Shown here one piece after another: positions 32,276-41,313 of a stretch of 64,000 bases of DNA; position 1 is the first letter of the stretch; every line of letters starts with the position of its first letter. The stretch lies in assembly GCA_020849615.1 (NCBI GenBank), contig JADLFW010000005.1, positions 105,849 to 169,848 of the forward strand. The letters are read 5' to 3'. The notes below the pieces were generated by a model. That model searched no databases, had not been told where the DNA came from, and was given only the letters and a program-made list of their open reading frames with translations. The translations under genes and the position numbers were made by a program. This DNA is from Phycisphaerales bacterium. Its GTDB lineage: Bacteria > Planctomycetota > Phycisphaerae > Phycisphaerales > UBA1924.

Positions 32276-32307
32276 TGCCATTTGCCATTTGGAAATTTGC
32301 CATTTGA
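32276..32307. repeat. short tandem TTTGCCA repeat
   Basis: Three to four imperfect copies of TTTGCCATTTG, sharply AT-richer than the surroundings, between the zinc-ribbon gene and the terminator of the PEP-CTERM gene. Confidence 0.6.
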
Positions 32308-32337
32308 AAAGGCCCGCCCCCGGCGTGGGGACGGGCC
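32303..32337 (-). terminator. Rho-independent terminator after the PEP-CTERM gene
   Basis: On the minus strand a long hairpin (arms GGCCCGTCCCC and GGGGGCGGGCC, with one mismatch; 32337 to 32311) is followed by TTTTCAAATGG. It begins 31 bases after the stop at 32369. Confidence 0.85.
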
Positions 32338-32368
32338 TTGATCATTGAGTGCCGAAAACCCTTCCCGC

Positions 32369-33352
32369 TCAGGCCCGGCGGCGACGGGAGACCAGGCCAC
32401 CGACCATGACCAGGGCGAGGGTGCCCGGGGCGGGGACGGCGGTGGTGTTGATGTTGACGGCGAACGGGCCCGTGTTGGCGGTGCCGGGGGTCACGGTGAA
32501 GCCGGCGGCGAAGGTGCTGTTGAAGCTGGCGACGGCCAGGTAGTAGGTGCCGGCGGCGAGGGTGCCGTCACGACCGTTGTAGGCCATGCCCGTGCCGACG
32601 GCCGGGCGGGTGCCGGCGCCGAAGGTCAGCTGGCTCAGCAGGCCGCTGCCGTCATCGTCATCGGTGCCGACCAGCGTGCCGAAGGAGTCGAACAGGCCGA
32701 TCTCGGTGTCGTTGCTGGGGGTCAGAGCGGTGCCCTCGGTGTCAACATCGAGGAACGTGCCCAGCCCGGCCGAGGCATCGCCCGCGGTGGTGAACTTGTA
32801 CCACTGGACGCGGTTGGTCGAGCTGAGGGTGCCCGCGGCCGTGGTCAGGCCCGAGGACAGGGTGCCCAGGTCGAGCGCGCCAGGGGCCGCCGGGGGCTCA
32901 TCGGTGAAGCGGAACTCGAGGCTGTCCCAGTTGGCATCGACGCCGCCCGAGTCATCGAACGACTCGAACGTCCGGACCGTCCAGCCGCCGATGGGGTCGG
33001 CGCCCGCGGCAACGTAGATCGAACCGCTGAACGCGAGGGATGTGTACGTCGTGCCCACCGAGGGGAACGGCTGCACATCGAGGAACCCGCCCAGGGGGCT
33101 CTGGACGCGGATGCGCGACTCGCTGCCCCACGAACCGATGCCCGTGGAGGTCAGCGTGCCCGTCACGTCGATGCGGCCCAGGCTGTAGCCGCCGACCGCG
33201 GTGAACATGCCCGATCCGGCCAGCGGGCCCGTCGCGGATGTGCCCTCGGACGGCAGCCCGGCCAGGGTGAACGTCTCGCGGACCGTCGCGCTCGCCGTGC
33301 CCGTGGCAACGACGGCCAGGCCGACCGCGAGGAGAATCTTCGAAGCCTTCAT
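32369..33352 (-). CDS. secreted protein with DVUA0089-like domain and PEP-CTERM-like tail
   Basis: A 327-residue exported protein. The signal peptide is MKASKILLAVGLAVVATG to about residue 22 (TASA). A beta-rich domain occupies 25-180, and a DVUA0089-like domain 185-300 (VQWYKFTTAGD, FLDVDTEG, DTEIGLFDSFG, GTDDDDGSG). The tail is VPAPGTLALVMVGGL and then SRRRRA, that is, a PEP-CTERM variant with VPAPG instead of VPEP, recognised in other bacteria by an exosortase. GGGAGG eight bases before the ATG gives the start. No exosortase gene is in the window. Confidence 0.85.
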   Translation of the reverse strand: MKASKILLAVGLAVVATGTASATVRETFTLAGLPSEGTSATGPLAGSGMFTAVGGYSLGRIDVTGTLTSTGIGSWGSESRIRVQSPLGGFLDVQPFPSVGTTYTSLAFSGSIYVAAGADPIGGWTVRTFESFDDSGGVDANWDSLEFRFTDEPPAAPGALDLGTLSSGLTTAAGTLSSTNRVQWYKFTTAGDASAGLGTFLDVDTEGTALTPSNDTEIGLFDSFGTLVGTDDDDGSGLLSQLTFGAGTRPAVGTGMAYNGRDGTLAAGTYYLAVASFNSTFAAGFTVTPGTANTGPFAVNINTTAVPAPGTLALVMVGGLVSRRRRA

Positions 33353-33665
33353 GTCTTGCACCTCCCAGGAGTCTGAAGTGCGCAGCGATGGGAGCCACGC
33401 ACCCTGCGACGCGGCGCCCGAACGGGCCCGCGACGCCAAGTTCATACCGGCCCGTGCATCGGAATCGACGACCGGGCCACACTCGGGATAGGGGACGGTC
33501 TCCGTCTTGGCGATCCCCCACGCTCTCCCGCCGGGGTCACGCGCGGCATGGCCGTCTGTTCATGGGAAATCCCGGTTCGGAACCACCGGAAGCCCCCGAC
33601 GACCAACCCCCGCGAGTCCTCGGCACACCCGCCGCGATCTACCCACCGCGGCCGATGCGAGGTCC

Positions 33666-33695
33666 AATGTAACAGCGAGCCCCGTACGGTCGCAA
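33666..33695 (-). promoter_or_regulatory. candidate sigma-70-type promoter for the PEP-CTERM gene
   Basis: On the minus strand TTGCGA (33695-33690) and TACATT (33671-33666) are separated by 18 bases, and TGT immediately before the second gives an extended -10. It is one of the few AT-rich spots in the intergenic region. Confidence 0.35.
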
Positions 33696-33796
33696 GATGC
33701 CCTGCACGCAATTCGAAGCCAATTCTTCGCGCCGGCGCAAGGAGGACCCTTCACGCTATTCCGGAGCAAGTTGTCGCCATTCAGGGAAGACCCCGG

Positions 33797-33831
33797 AGAA
33801 AAGTCGAGGGCGGCCAATTCGGCCGCCCTCG
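33797..33831 (-). terminator. Rho-independent terminator of clpC
   Basis: On the minus strand a perfect 12-bp hairpin (arms TCGAGGGCGGCC and GGCCGCCCTCGA, 5-base loop) is followed by CTTTTCTCC. It begins 48 bases after the clpC stop at 33880. Confidence 0.9.
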
Positions 33832-33879
33832 ATGAGAAGTTAGGGGGTTTGGTGCCGCCGCGAAGCGGCGCTCACCGGA

Positions 33880-36372
33880 TCAGGTGGACTGGGCCTCGGC
33901 GCTGACCGGGGGTGTGCCCTCGGCGGGCGCCTTGCCCTCGGTGTGGAAGTAGAGGTGGTCCAGGTCCTTGCCCTCGGCGTCCTTGCGGCGGGTCACGGTC
34001 AGCTTCTGGCCTTCGTGGAACTCGCCGCCCAGGAGCATCTCGGAGAGGGGGTCCTCGACGTACTGGCCGATGGCCCGGCGCAAGGGCCGGGCGCCGTAGT
34101 CGGGGTTGTAGCCGCGCTCGATGAGGAAGTCCTTGGCGGCCTGGTCGATGGTGAGGGTGATGCCCTGCGCGGTGAGGCGCTTGGCGACCTTGCCGACCTC
34201 GTAGTCGATGATGGAGACCAGGTCCTCGCGGGTGAGGGGGTGGAAGACGATGATGTCGTCGAGGCGGTTGATGAACTCGGGGCGGAAGAACCGCTCGATC
34301 TCCTTCATCAGGACCGTCTTGATGTTCTCGAAGTTGGAGGACTCGCTGCGCTTGCCGAAGCCGAACCCGCCGCCGCCCTTGATGAGGTCGGCGCCGATGT
34401 TGCTCGTCATGATCATGATGGTGTTGCGGAAGTCGACGTTGCGGCCGAAGGAGTCGGTGAGGCGGCCTTCCTCCATGATCTGCAGGAGCATGTTGAAGAC
34501 ATCGGGGTGGGCCTTCTCGACCTCGTCGAGCAGGACGACCGAGTACGGGCGGCGGCGGATGCGCTCGGTGAGCTGCCCGCCCTCCTCGTACCCGACGTAG
34601 CCGGGGGGCGCGCCGACGAGCCTGGAGACGTTGTGCTTCTCCATGTACTCGCTCATGTCGAGGTGGATGAGGGCCTCCTCATCGCCGAACATGAACTCGG
34701 CGAGGGCCTTGGCCAGCAGCGTCTTGCCGACGCCGGTCGGGCCGATGAAGATGAACGAGCCCATCGGGCGCTTGGGGTCCTTCAGGCCCGCGCGGGCCCG
34801 GCGGATGCTCTTGGCGATGGCCTTGATGGCCTCGTCCTGGGAGACGACCTTGCGGTGCAGCTCCTTCTCGATGTCGAGGAGCCGCTGGGCCTCGTCCTTG
34901 GCCAGGCGCTTGACGGGCACGCCGGTCATCTTGGAGACGACCTCGGCGATGACGTCCTCATCGACGACGCCGTCGATCTCCTGGGCCTTGGCCCGCCACT
35001 CCTTGAGCATCTCCTCCTTCTTCTTGCGGGCCTGCTCGGCCTTGTCGCGGAGCTCGGCGGCCCGCTCGTAGTCGGCGGCCTTGACGGCCTCGTCCTTCTC
35101 GACGCTGAGGCGCTCGATCTCGGCCTCGATCTCGGCGAGGTTCGGGGGCTTGGTCATGGACTTGATGCGGACGCGGGCGCCGGCCTCGTCGATGACGTCG
35201 ATGGACTTGTCGGGCTGGACCCGGCCCGTGATGTAGCGGCCCGAGAGGTCGACCGCCGCGCGGATGGCGGCGTCGGTGATCTGGACGCGGTGGTGGGACT
35301 CGTAGCGGTCGCGGAGGCCCTTGAGGATCTCCACGGTCTGCTCGTTGGTGGGTGGGTCGACGGTGATCGACTGGAAGCGCCGGGCCAGGGCCGGCTTGAG
35401 GACGTTGGAGGCGTCGATGGCGCCCTCGGCGCCGCCCGCGCCGACGAGGGTGTGCAGCTCGTCGATGAAGAGCATCACGTTCTTGGCCCGGCGGACCTCG
35501 TTCATGACGGCCTTGATGCGCTCCTCGAACTGGCCGCGGTACTTGGTGCCGGCGACCATCATGGCGAGGTCAAGCACGACCAGGCGGCGGTCGTGGAGGA
35601 TCTCGGGGACATCACCGCTGATGATGCGCTGGGCCAGGCCCTCGACGATGGCGGTCTTGCCGACGCCGGCCTCACCCAGCAGGACGGGGTTGTTCTTGGT
35701 GCGGCGGCATAGGACCTGGACGACGCGCTCGATCTCGGTCTCGCGGCCGATGACGGGGTCGAGTTGGCCCTCGCGGGCCAGTTCGGTCAGGTCGCGGCCG
35801 AAGGAGTCGAGGGCGGGCGTCTTGCTCTTGCCCTTGGCGCCCTGCGAGGAGGAAGAGCCGGACGGGCCCGACGCGGCGCCCGCGAGGCTCTCGCCGCCGC
35901 CGGACGTCGAGCCGCCGTTCTCCGACTGCTCGTTGCCCGCGCCCAGGAGGTTGAGGACCTCCTCGCGGACCTCCTCGAGCTTCAGGCTGAGGTTCATGAG
36001 GACCTGGGCGGCGACGCCGTCGTGCTCGCGCAGCAGGCCCAGGAGCAGGTGCTCGGTGCCCACGTAGTTGTGGTTGAGGTTGCGGGCCTCTTCGATGGCG
36101 TACTCGATGACCTTCTTGGCCCGGGGGGTCTGGGGCAGCTTGCCCATGGTGACCATCTCTGGCCCGGCCTTGACGAGCTTCTCGACCTCGAGGCGGACCT
36201 TGCGGAGATCCACATCGAGGTTCTTGAGGACGTTGGCGCCGACGCCGGAGCCTTCCTTGACGAGGCCGAGGAGGATGTGCTCGGTCCCGATGTACTCGTG
36301 GTTGAAGCGCTGGGCCTCCTGGTTGGCCAGGGCCATGACCTTGCGGGCGCGATCGGTGAAGCGTTCGAACAT
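33880..36372 (-). CDS. clpC: ClpC-type AAA+ unfoldase, first AAA domain with internal deletion
   Basis: An 830-residue ClpC/MecB-family chaperone that feeds proteins to ClpP. The double Clp-N domain is at 1-145. A Gly/Ser-rich linker follows, then NBD1 with Walker A GEAGVGKT (233-240) and Walker B MLFIDE (300-305). The UVR-type middle helix is near 430, and NBD2 has GPTGVGKT and [10 protein letters not shown]. The C-terminus lacks the SR-type adaptor loop. In NBD1, LKPALAR runs directly into RFQSITVD. The family has about 26 residues here (from GELQ through sensor 1 GATT to ALER), so sensor 1 is missing while the Arg pair remains. The ATG at 36372 after AGAGGG is preferred over TTG at 36378. 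Confidence 0.95.
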   Translation of the reverse strand: MFERFTDRARKVMALANQEAQRFNHEYIGTEHILLGLVKEGSGVGANVLKNLDVDLRKVRLEVEKLVKAGPEMVTMGKLPQTPRAKKVIEYAIEEARNLNHNYVGTEHLLLGLLREHDGVAAQVLMNLSLKLEEVREEVLNLLGAGNEQSENGGSTSGGGESLAGAASGPSGSSSSQGAKGKSKTPALDSFGRDLTELAREGQLDPVIGRETEIERVVQVLCRRTKNNPVLLGEAGVGKTAIVEGLAQRIISGDVPEILHDRRLVVLDLAMMVAGTKYRGQFEERIKAVMNEVRRAKNVMLFIDELHTLVGAGGAEGAIDASNVLKPALARRFQSITVDPPTNEQTVEILKGLRDRYESHHRVQITDAAIRAAVDLSGRYITGRVQPDKSIDVIDEAGARVRIKSMTKPPNLAEIEAEIERLSVEKDEAVKAADYERAAELRDKAEQARKKKEEMLKEWRAKAQEIDGVVDEDVIAEVVSKMTGVPVKRLAKDEAQRLLDIEKELHRKVVSQDEAIKAIAKSIRRARAGLKDPKRPMGSFIFIGPTGVGKTLLAKALAEFMFGDEEALIHLDMSEYMEKHNVSRLVGAPPGYVGYEEGGQLTERIRRRPYSVVLLDEVEKAHPDVFNMLLQIMEEGRLTDSFGRNVDFRNTIMIMTSNIGADLIKGGGGFGFGKRSESSNFENIKTVLMKEIERFFRPEFINRLDDIIVFHPLTREDLVSIIDYEVGKVAKRLTAQGITLTIDQAAKDFLIERGYNPDYGARPLRRAIGQYVEDPLSEMLLGGEFHEGQKLTVTRRKDAEGKDLDHLYFHTEGKAPAEGTPPVSAEAQST

Positions 36373-36909
36373 GTTCAATCCCTCTGTGAGCCCGTTGCGG
36401 GGGCTCGCCGGTCGATTCGTCTTTCTCGTTCTCGGCCTCTCGAGCTTTCTGTCGAGACCTCAACTTCCATCCAGCTCTGCCATTCGGTTCGCGGCCCGGC
36501 TGTGATCGGGTTCCAGGTTCGCACCCCCCTGTGCGGGTGGATGGGGCCGGTCGCGGGCCTTGCCCGGCCGCGGTTCTTGCTCGTAACTCCTTCAATCACA
36601 AGGCATGAGCGGTTCTGGCCTCCTGCCGAATCTCTGACCGATCGTACGCGGAATCGTTCCACATAGATCGTCTTACCGCGTTTCCACCGGCTCCACCGGC
36701 GGCGCGGCGCCATCTGGTATCGGGTAGCGAGCGGCGTGCCTGTTGGCCGAAACGGGCCAAGGAGCCGCGGAGGCCCGATCCGGCCCGGCAGCGGCCGCCT
36801 GGGGCTGGACGCGGGGACCTCGGGGCCGGGGGAGGGGCAGCCGGACACCCCGGACTGCCGTTCCGGCAGTCGATGGGGGGAGGGGTGAAAACGGGGTGGA
36901 TCGTGCGCT
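36373..36909. other. intergenic region upstream of clpC
   Basis: 537 bases with no supportable gene. It must contain the clpC promoter, but no CIRCE, CtsR-like or clear sigma-70 element was found; an AT-richer patch lies at about 36590-36680. A perfect hairpin with 8-bp arms GACTGCCG / CGGCAGTC (36853-36871) lies 40 bases after the lipoprotein gene stop and may end that transcript, though no T-run follows. Confidence 0.55.
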
Positions 36910-38190
36910 TCAGTTCTGGCCCGAGGCGAGATTGGCATCGGCGACGATCTGGATGGGGATCACGGCTTCGGCGACGGCATCGTTGATGCGGTCGCGGACG
37001 GTGATCTTGAGGGAGTAGTTGCCGACGGTGAGCGTCGGGGGCAGCTCGATCTGCTGGATGAGATAGAAATCGCGGCGCTGGCGGCGGGAGGCCTCGATCA
37101 CCACCTGCGGCGCCTGGCGCCACTGGAGCGAGCCGTCGGAGTCCTGGTGGAGGTTCAGCTCCTGCGACACCTCGACGGCCCAGAGCTCGGGCGTGTTGAA
37201 GGTCGGCACATCGGAGACGCCGGGGTCGCTCGACTTGGCCGGGCGGTGGGTGAAGTGGTCGATCTCGACGTAGACGATGGCGGGCTGCGGCCGGCCCGCC
37301 TGGAAGACGTTTGAAGGAAAGGGCGCAAAGGCGCCGAAGCCCATGACGCGGGTGCATAGACGGGCATCGGAGACGCGCAGCGGCAGCACGGCGGTGACGG
37401 GCCCGAAGGCCTCGGCCAGGCGGCCCGCAGTGGCGACCGGGTCGGCCGCGCCGGCAGCGCCCGGGCCGAGGGCGGCGATGAAGGTGCGGAACGCGGTCAG
37501 GAGCTGGAGTTCCGGAGAGCTGAGGCGGGCGCTGACGTTGCCCGAGAGCGTGCCGCCCTCGCCCAGCAGCCCGGGCTGCGCGGTCTCGAGCGAGGCGAGC
37601 ATGAGGTAGTCGGCCAGGGGTGACGGGCCCGTCTCGGCCCGCTGGCGGATGAGCGTGCCCAGATCGGCGGCGAGCTGGGGGATCTTCTCGGAGGGGCTGC
37701 GGTCGGAGGTCTGCTGGGCCTGCTGGGCCGCGGCGATGGCGGCGGCGAGGACCGCGGGGTCGATGCCGTTGGCGGCCGCGGCGACCTGGAGGGCATCGGG
37801 CCCGGAGGGCTGCGCGGGCGCAGCGGCCTGCTGAACGGGCTGGCTCGTCGCGGGGTCGTGGGCTGCGGGCGGCTGCGGAAGCGGAACCGATGGGGCGCTC
37901 AGGCCCGCGACGGCGGCGTTCTGCGGCGGCGGCGCGGCCGCGGCCTGCTGCTGGTTGGCGAGGATGCGCTCGAGGTCGACGGCGGAGCGCTCGGCCAGGT
38001 CGGCGAGGGCGGCCTGCCGGGCCTGCGCATCGGCGAGCTGGGCCTGGGAGAGCTGGTCGAGGCCCGTGTTGACGGGCGTGGTGTCGGCGGCGACGGGCGG
38101 CTTGGAGCCGCAGGCCGTCAGCAGGGCCGTGATGACCGCGGCCGCGCCGAGGACACGCGTCCGCTGCCACCCGGAAGTTTCAGAGATCAT
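36910..38190 (-). CDS. putative lipoprotein, unknown function
   Basis: A 426-residue protein with a lipoprotein signal: VLGAAAVITALLTAC, with the lipobox Cys near residue 27. Residues 40-175 are rich in Ala, Gln and Pro with coiled-coil character (SQAQLADAQARQAALADLAERS). The C-terminal 200 residues form a beta-rich domain ending SLKITVRDRINDAVAEAVIPIQI, which resembles membrane-attached beta-sandwich proteins but no family is recognised. AGGAGG lies 11 bases before the ATG and 8 before a GTG at 38193, so GTG may be the true start. It is directly downstream of holA. Confidence 0.7.
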   Translation of the reverse strand: MISETSGWQRTRVLGAAAVITALLTACGSKPPVAADTTPVNTGLDQLSQAQLADAQARQAALADLAERSAVDLERILANQQQAAAAPPPQNAAVAGLSAPSVPLPQPPAAHDPATSQPVQQAAAPAQPSGPDALQVAAAANGIDPAVLAAAIAAAQQAQQTSDRSPSEKIPQLAADLGTLIRQRAETGPSPLADYLMLASLETAQPGLLGEGGTLSGNVSARLSSPELQLLTAFRTFIAALGPGAAGAADPVATAGRLAEAFGPVTAVLPLRVSDARLCTRVMGFGAFAPFPSNVFQAGRPQPAIVYVEIDHFTHRPAKSSDPGVSDVPTFNTPELWAVEVSQELNLHQDSDGSLQWRQAPQVVIEASRRQRRDFYLIQQIELPPTLTVGNYSLKITVRDRINDAVAEAVIPIQIVADANLASGQN

Positions 38191-38303
38191 CACCGCGCAA
38201 GCCTCCTGCCGCGCCTCTCCAGGGCGGGACGCCTCTCCGATCGGCGTACGAACCCGGCCCAAGATCAGGCAGGTATCGGACGCTTCCTTTCATCGGCTTG
38301 GAT

Positions 38304-39341
38304 TTAGCGCGGCTGAGGGCGATGTGCGGGGTTCGTGCCTGACGATCGGCGCGGCGCAAGCCCCACAACGAGGGATTCGAGGGAACGCAAGGGGTCGGAG
38401 AGCCCGGTCTTCTGCCGGGTGTCGGCCTCGACCGCGGCGAGGAAGAGCTGCCGGGCCCGGGCGGGGTCGACCTGCCGGGCCGCGTTCATCACGGTGTCGG
38501 CGCTGGGGCCCCAGAGCTTCAGGGCCTTGATGAGGTCGAAGGGCTTGCGGCCCGCGCGGAGGCCCGCGGAGGCGGCGTGGAGCTTGCGGAGCAGGTCGAT
38601 GACGGCCCAGGAGACGGCGGCCTCGGACTGGCGGGAGACCTCGATGATGTCGCGGAGCTGCTTCAGGGTGGCCTCCGTGTCGCCGGAGAGGAGCGTCTGC
38701 TGGATGGCCCAGGCCTCCTCCTCGCGGGTGGCGCCGACGGCGCTGGCGACGGCTTCACGGGTGATGGAGCCGCCGGGCCCGGCCGCGGTGGCGAGCTTGG
38801 CGAGTTCCGAATCGATCCGGCCCAGCTGGGCGCCGACGCGTTCGATGAGGAGCCGGGCGGCGTCGGGCTCGAGGGTGGCGTCATGGCGCTTTTTGGCCCG
38901 GGCCATGGACCAGTTCAGCGCCTGGGCCTCGGAGACTTCATCGCACTTGATGACAGCGCCGACCTTGGCGATGAGCTTGTCGAGGTTGCCGGGGTACCAC
39001 TTGTCGGCCCGGAGGACGAGGGTGGCATCCTCGGCGGGGGCCTCGGCGTACTTCTCGAAGAGGGGACGGTTGGCTTCCTTGACGAGCTGGTCGGCCTGGT
39101 CGACGAGCACCAGCTTGTGCTGGCGCATGAGGCCGAAGCTGCGGCACTCATCGAGGACATCGGCGGCCTTGGCGGCGGCGCCCTCGAAGCGGAGGGTATC
39201 GAGGTCGGGGTGGGCCTCGAGGAGGGACTCGCGGAGCTTGGCGGTGTACTCGGCCCGGAGGAAGTCATCGGGCCCGTGGAGGAGCACGACGCGGCAGGAG
39301 GCGTCGAGGGTGGCGGGCTTGGTTTCAGCGCGCTTGGCCAT
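38304..39341 (-). CDS. holA: DNA polymerase III subunit delta
   Basis: A 345-residue clamp-loader subunit that opens the sliding clamp. VVLLHGPDDFLRAEYTAKLRE at 18-38 and the LVLVDQADQLVKE segment (about 95-107) match the degenerate AAA+ domain of HolA. YPGNLDKLIAKVGAVIKCDEVS and the C-terminal collar domain (AIQQTLLSGDTEATLKQLRDI) follow in the family order. The ATG at 39341 is set by the family N-terminus although no clear ribosome site is visible. Its partner dnaX lies 700 bases away on the other strand. Confidence 0.9.
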   Translation of the reverse strand: MAKRAETKPATLDASCRVVLLHGPDDFLRAEYTAKLRESLLEAHPDLDTLRFEGAAAKAADVLDECRSFGLMRQHKLVLVDQADQLVKEANRPLFEKYAEAPAEDATLVLRADKWYPGNLDKLIAKVGAVIKCDEVSEAQALNWSMARAKKRHDATLEPDAARLLIERVGAQLGRIDSELAKLATAAGPGGSITREAVASAVGATREEEAWAIQQTLLSGDTEATLKQLRDIIEVSRQSEAAVSWAVIDLLRKLHAASAGLRAGRKPFDLIKALKLWGPSADTVMNAARQVDPARARQLFLAAVEADTRQKTGLSDPLRSLESLVVGLAPRRSSGTNPAHRPQPR

Positions 39342-39469
39342 GGGGGAAGGGTACAGGGGGGAGGGGACAGCGGACAGAAGGAACGGGGTAAAGAGCGGCG
39401 TGTCTGGAGCGTGGCGGAGGCGAGGACGCCTCCACCACGGCACCCGACCTCCACCACGGACCCGGCAAA

Positions 39470-39946
39470 TCAGAAGGGGAGGGGCGACCCCAGCATGGCC
39501 CGCTTGTCGCGGATGAACTTCAGGTGGTGATCGACGTGGTTGATGTACATCTCCACGATCCGGGCCAGCGAGACCTTGCCGACCTGGTTGTGGATGCCCT
39601 CGCGGTCGAAGGCCTCGGGCGGGAGCGTGCGGAGCCACTGGGCGGTAAATCGGCGGTTGAGCTCGAAGAGCTGGCAGACCAGCTTGAGGTCGGCCTTCTC
39701 GTAAGCCAGGCGGTCGGCCATGCGGGTCTCGTCGTAGGCGATGATGAGGGGGAGGTCCTCGGCGGCGATGCGGCGCATGCGGTGGGTGGCGGCGAGGTCG
39801 CTCTCGAGCAGGTGGACGATGATTTGCTGGATGGACCACGTGCCCATCACGGGGTGGGCGTTGAGCTGCTCGGGGGTCAGGCCCTGGATGGCCCGGGTGG
39901 GGATGGCGGCGCCGGCTTCGTAACGGGCGATGTCGGGGATGGGCAT
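39470..39946 (-). CDS. DinB-family protein
   Basis: A 158-residue four-helix DinB_2-type protein. Metal-ligand candidates are the His in SIQQIIVHLLESD (about 45) and the pair in MYINHVDHHLKFI (about 137-141), the usual H...HxxxH pattern of the superfamily. No substrate can be given. It is upstream of holA on the same strand, separated by about 130 bases. Confidence 0.88.
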   Translation of the reverse strand: MPIPDIARYEAGAAIPTRAIQGLTPEQLNAHPVMGTWSIQQIIVHLLESDLAATHRMRRIAAEDLPLIIAYDETRMADRLAYEKADLKLVCQLFELNRRFTAQWLRTLPPEAFDREGIHNQVGKVSLARIVEMYINHVDHHLKFIRDKRAMLGSPLPF

Positions 39947-40058
39947 GGGGGAGGGTAGGGAAGAGGAACAGGGGACAGGGACAATGAGACGGTGAGACGG
40001 CGGCTGAATGAGGGAGGAGGCTTCAGCGGCCGACGCGGGACCCGTACAATCACCCCCT

Positions 40059-41288
40059 ATGAGCTATACGGTTCTGGCACGGCGGTATCGGTCCAGCACG
40101 TTCGACGAGGTCGTCGGGCAGGAGGCCATCGCCAAGACGCTGCGGAACGCGATCGAGACTGATCGCGTGGCCCACGCGTACCTGTTCTGCGGGACGCGGG
40201 GGGTGGGCAAGACGTCGATGGCCCGGATCTTCGCCAAGGCGCTCAACGCGCCCAAGGACTCTCCCAAGGGCGGCAAGGGGAAGGGCAAGTCGGACAAGGG
40301 CGGGGATGAGTCGGCGCAGGTCGATGCGGCGATCATGGCCGGGCGGGACCTGGATGTGATCGAGATCGACGCGGCGAGCAACAACTCGGTGGACAACGCC
40401 CGGGAGCTGATCGCCAACTCGATCTACCGGCCGATGCGAGGCCCGTACAAGATCTACATCATCGACGAGGTTCACATGCTCTCGACGGCGGCGTTCAACG
40501 CGCTGCTGAAGACGATGGAGGAGCCGCCGGAGCACGTCAAGTTCATCCTGTGCACGACCGAGGCGCACAAGGTGCCGGCGACGATCCAGTCGCGGTGCCA
40601 GCGGTTTGATTTCCGCAACATCCCGTCTTCGCTCATCGCCGAGCACCTCCGGGCCGTGCTGAAGCAGGAGGAATCGCAGGCCGAGCCGGAGCTGATCGCG
40701 CTGGTGGCCCGGCTGGGCAACGGCTCGATGCGCGATGCCCTCTCGCTGATGGACCGGCTGCTGGCCTCGGGCGAGAAGAAGCTGACGGTGCGGCTGCTTG
40801 AAGAGCTGCTGGGGCTGCCGAGCCGGGAGCTGGTCGGCGGGGTGATCGATGCCCTGGCGGACGGGGAGCCGGGCCCGGCGCTCGAGAAAACCGATGAGCT
40901 GCTGAAGCGGGGGATCTCGGTGGACCAGGCGATCGAGGCGCTGATGGAGCGCTTCCGCGACCTGATGGTGATGGCCGCCTGCGGGGCGGAGACCGAGCTC
41001 GTGGACCTGTCGGGGGCGTCGCGCGAGGAAGAGGCGGAGCGGGCCCGGCGGTTCGACGCGGCCGGGCTGGTGCACATGATCGCGCTGTGCGAGAACGTGC
41101 AGCGGTCGAGCAAGAGCAGTTCTTCACCGCGGGCGCTGTTTGATGCGCTGGTGGTGCGGATGGCGCTGACCGAGAAGCTCGCCGACGTGACGGCGGTGGT
41201 CATGGCGGGTGGGTCGGGCGGGAACGGGGCAAGTTCCGGGCGGGGCGCGATCGGGCCCGGCGAGGCGGCTGCCGGAAAAAAACGCTGA
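40059..41288 (+). CDS. dnaX: DNA polymerase III gamma/tau subunit, zero-frame (gamma) product
   Basis: The zero frame gives 409 residues: the AAA+ clamp-loader motor and collar. Walker A is GTRGVGKT (45-52), Walker B IIDEVHM (134-140), sensor 1 ILCTTEAH, and the SRC arginine finger 178-180. Residues 64-92, where DnaX normally carries a four-Cys zinc module (LNC...PCGxCxxC), are instead a Lys/Gly-rich stretch (APKDSPKGGKGKGKSDKGG) with no Cys. The frame stops at 41286 immediately after an A7 run; the tau-type extension continues in the -1 frame to 41764 (see separate entries). No clear ribosome site precedes the ATG at 40059. ybaB follows, as in many bacteria. Confidence 0.95.
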   Translation: MSYTVLARRYRSSTFDEVVGQEAIAKTLRNAIETDRVAHAYLFCGTRGVGKTSMARIFAKALNAPKDSPKGGKGKGKSDKGGDESAQVDAAIMAGRDLDVIEIDAASNNSVDNARELIANSIYRPMRGPYKIYIIDEVHMLSTAAFNALLKTMEEPPEHVKFILCTTEAHKVPATIQSRCQRFDFRNIPSSLIAEHLRAVLKQEESQAEPELIALVARLGNGSMRDALSLMDRLLASGEKKLTVRLLEELLGLPSRELVGGVIDALADGEPGPALEKTDELLKRGISVDQAIEALMERFRDLMVMAACGAETELVDLSGASREEEAERARRFDAAGLVHMIALCENVQRSSKSSSSPRALFDALVVRMALTEKLADVTAVVMAGGSGGNGASSGRGAIGPGEAAAGKKR

Positions 41289-41313
41289 CGGGGACGGTGC
41301 GCGAGCCGTCCTC
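41276..41313 (+). other. candidate programmed -1 ribosomal frameshift signal in dnaX
   Basis: The zero frame reads GGA AAA AAA CGC TGA. The A7 run (41276-41282) provides an A AAA AAA slippery heptamer. After a 7-base spacer a hairpin follows: arms GGGGACGG (41290-41297) and CCGTCCTC (41306-41313), with one G-T pair and an 8-base loop. GAGG lies 10 bases upstream of the slippery run, like the internal SD of E. coli dnaX. A -1 shift joins the gamma frame to the tau extension. Confidence 0.8.

Larger units (their letters stand above)
33353..33879. other. intergenic region between PEP-CTERM gene and clpC
   Basis: 527 bases without a convincing gene. It holds the clpC terminator at its right end (33797-33831) and a candidate promoter for the PEP-CTERM gene at 33666-33695, leaving an untranslated leader of about 300 bases. 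Nothing recognisable as a riboswitch or small RNA was seen in the leader. Confidence 0.6.
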
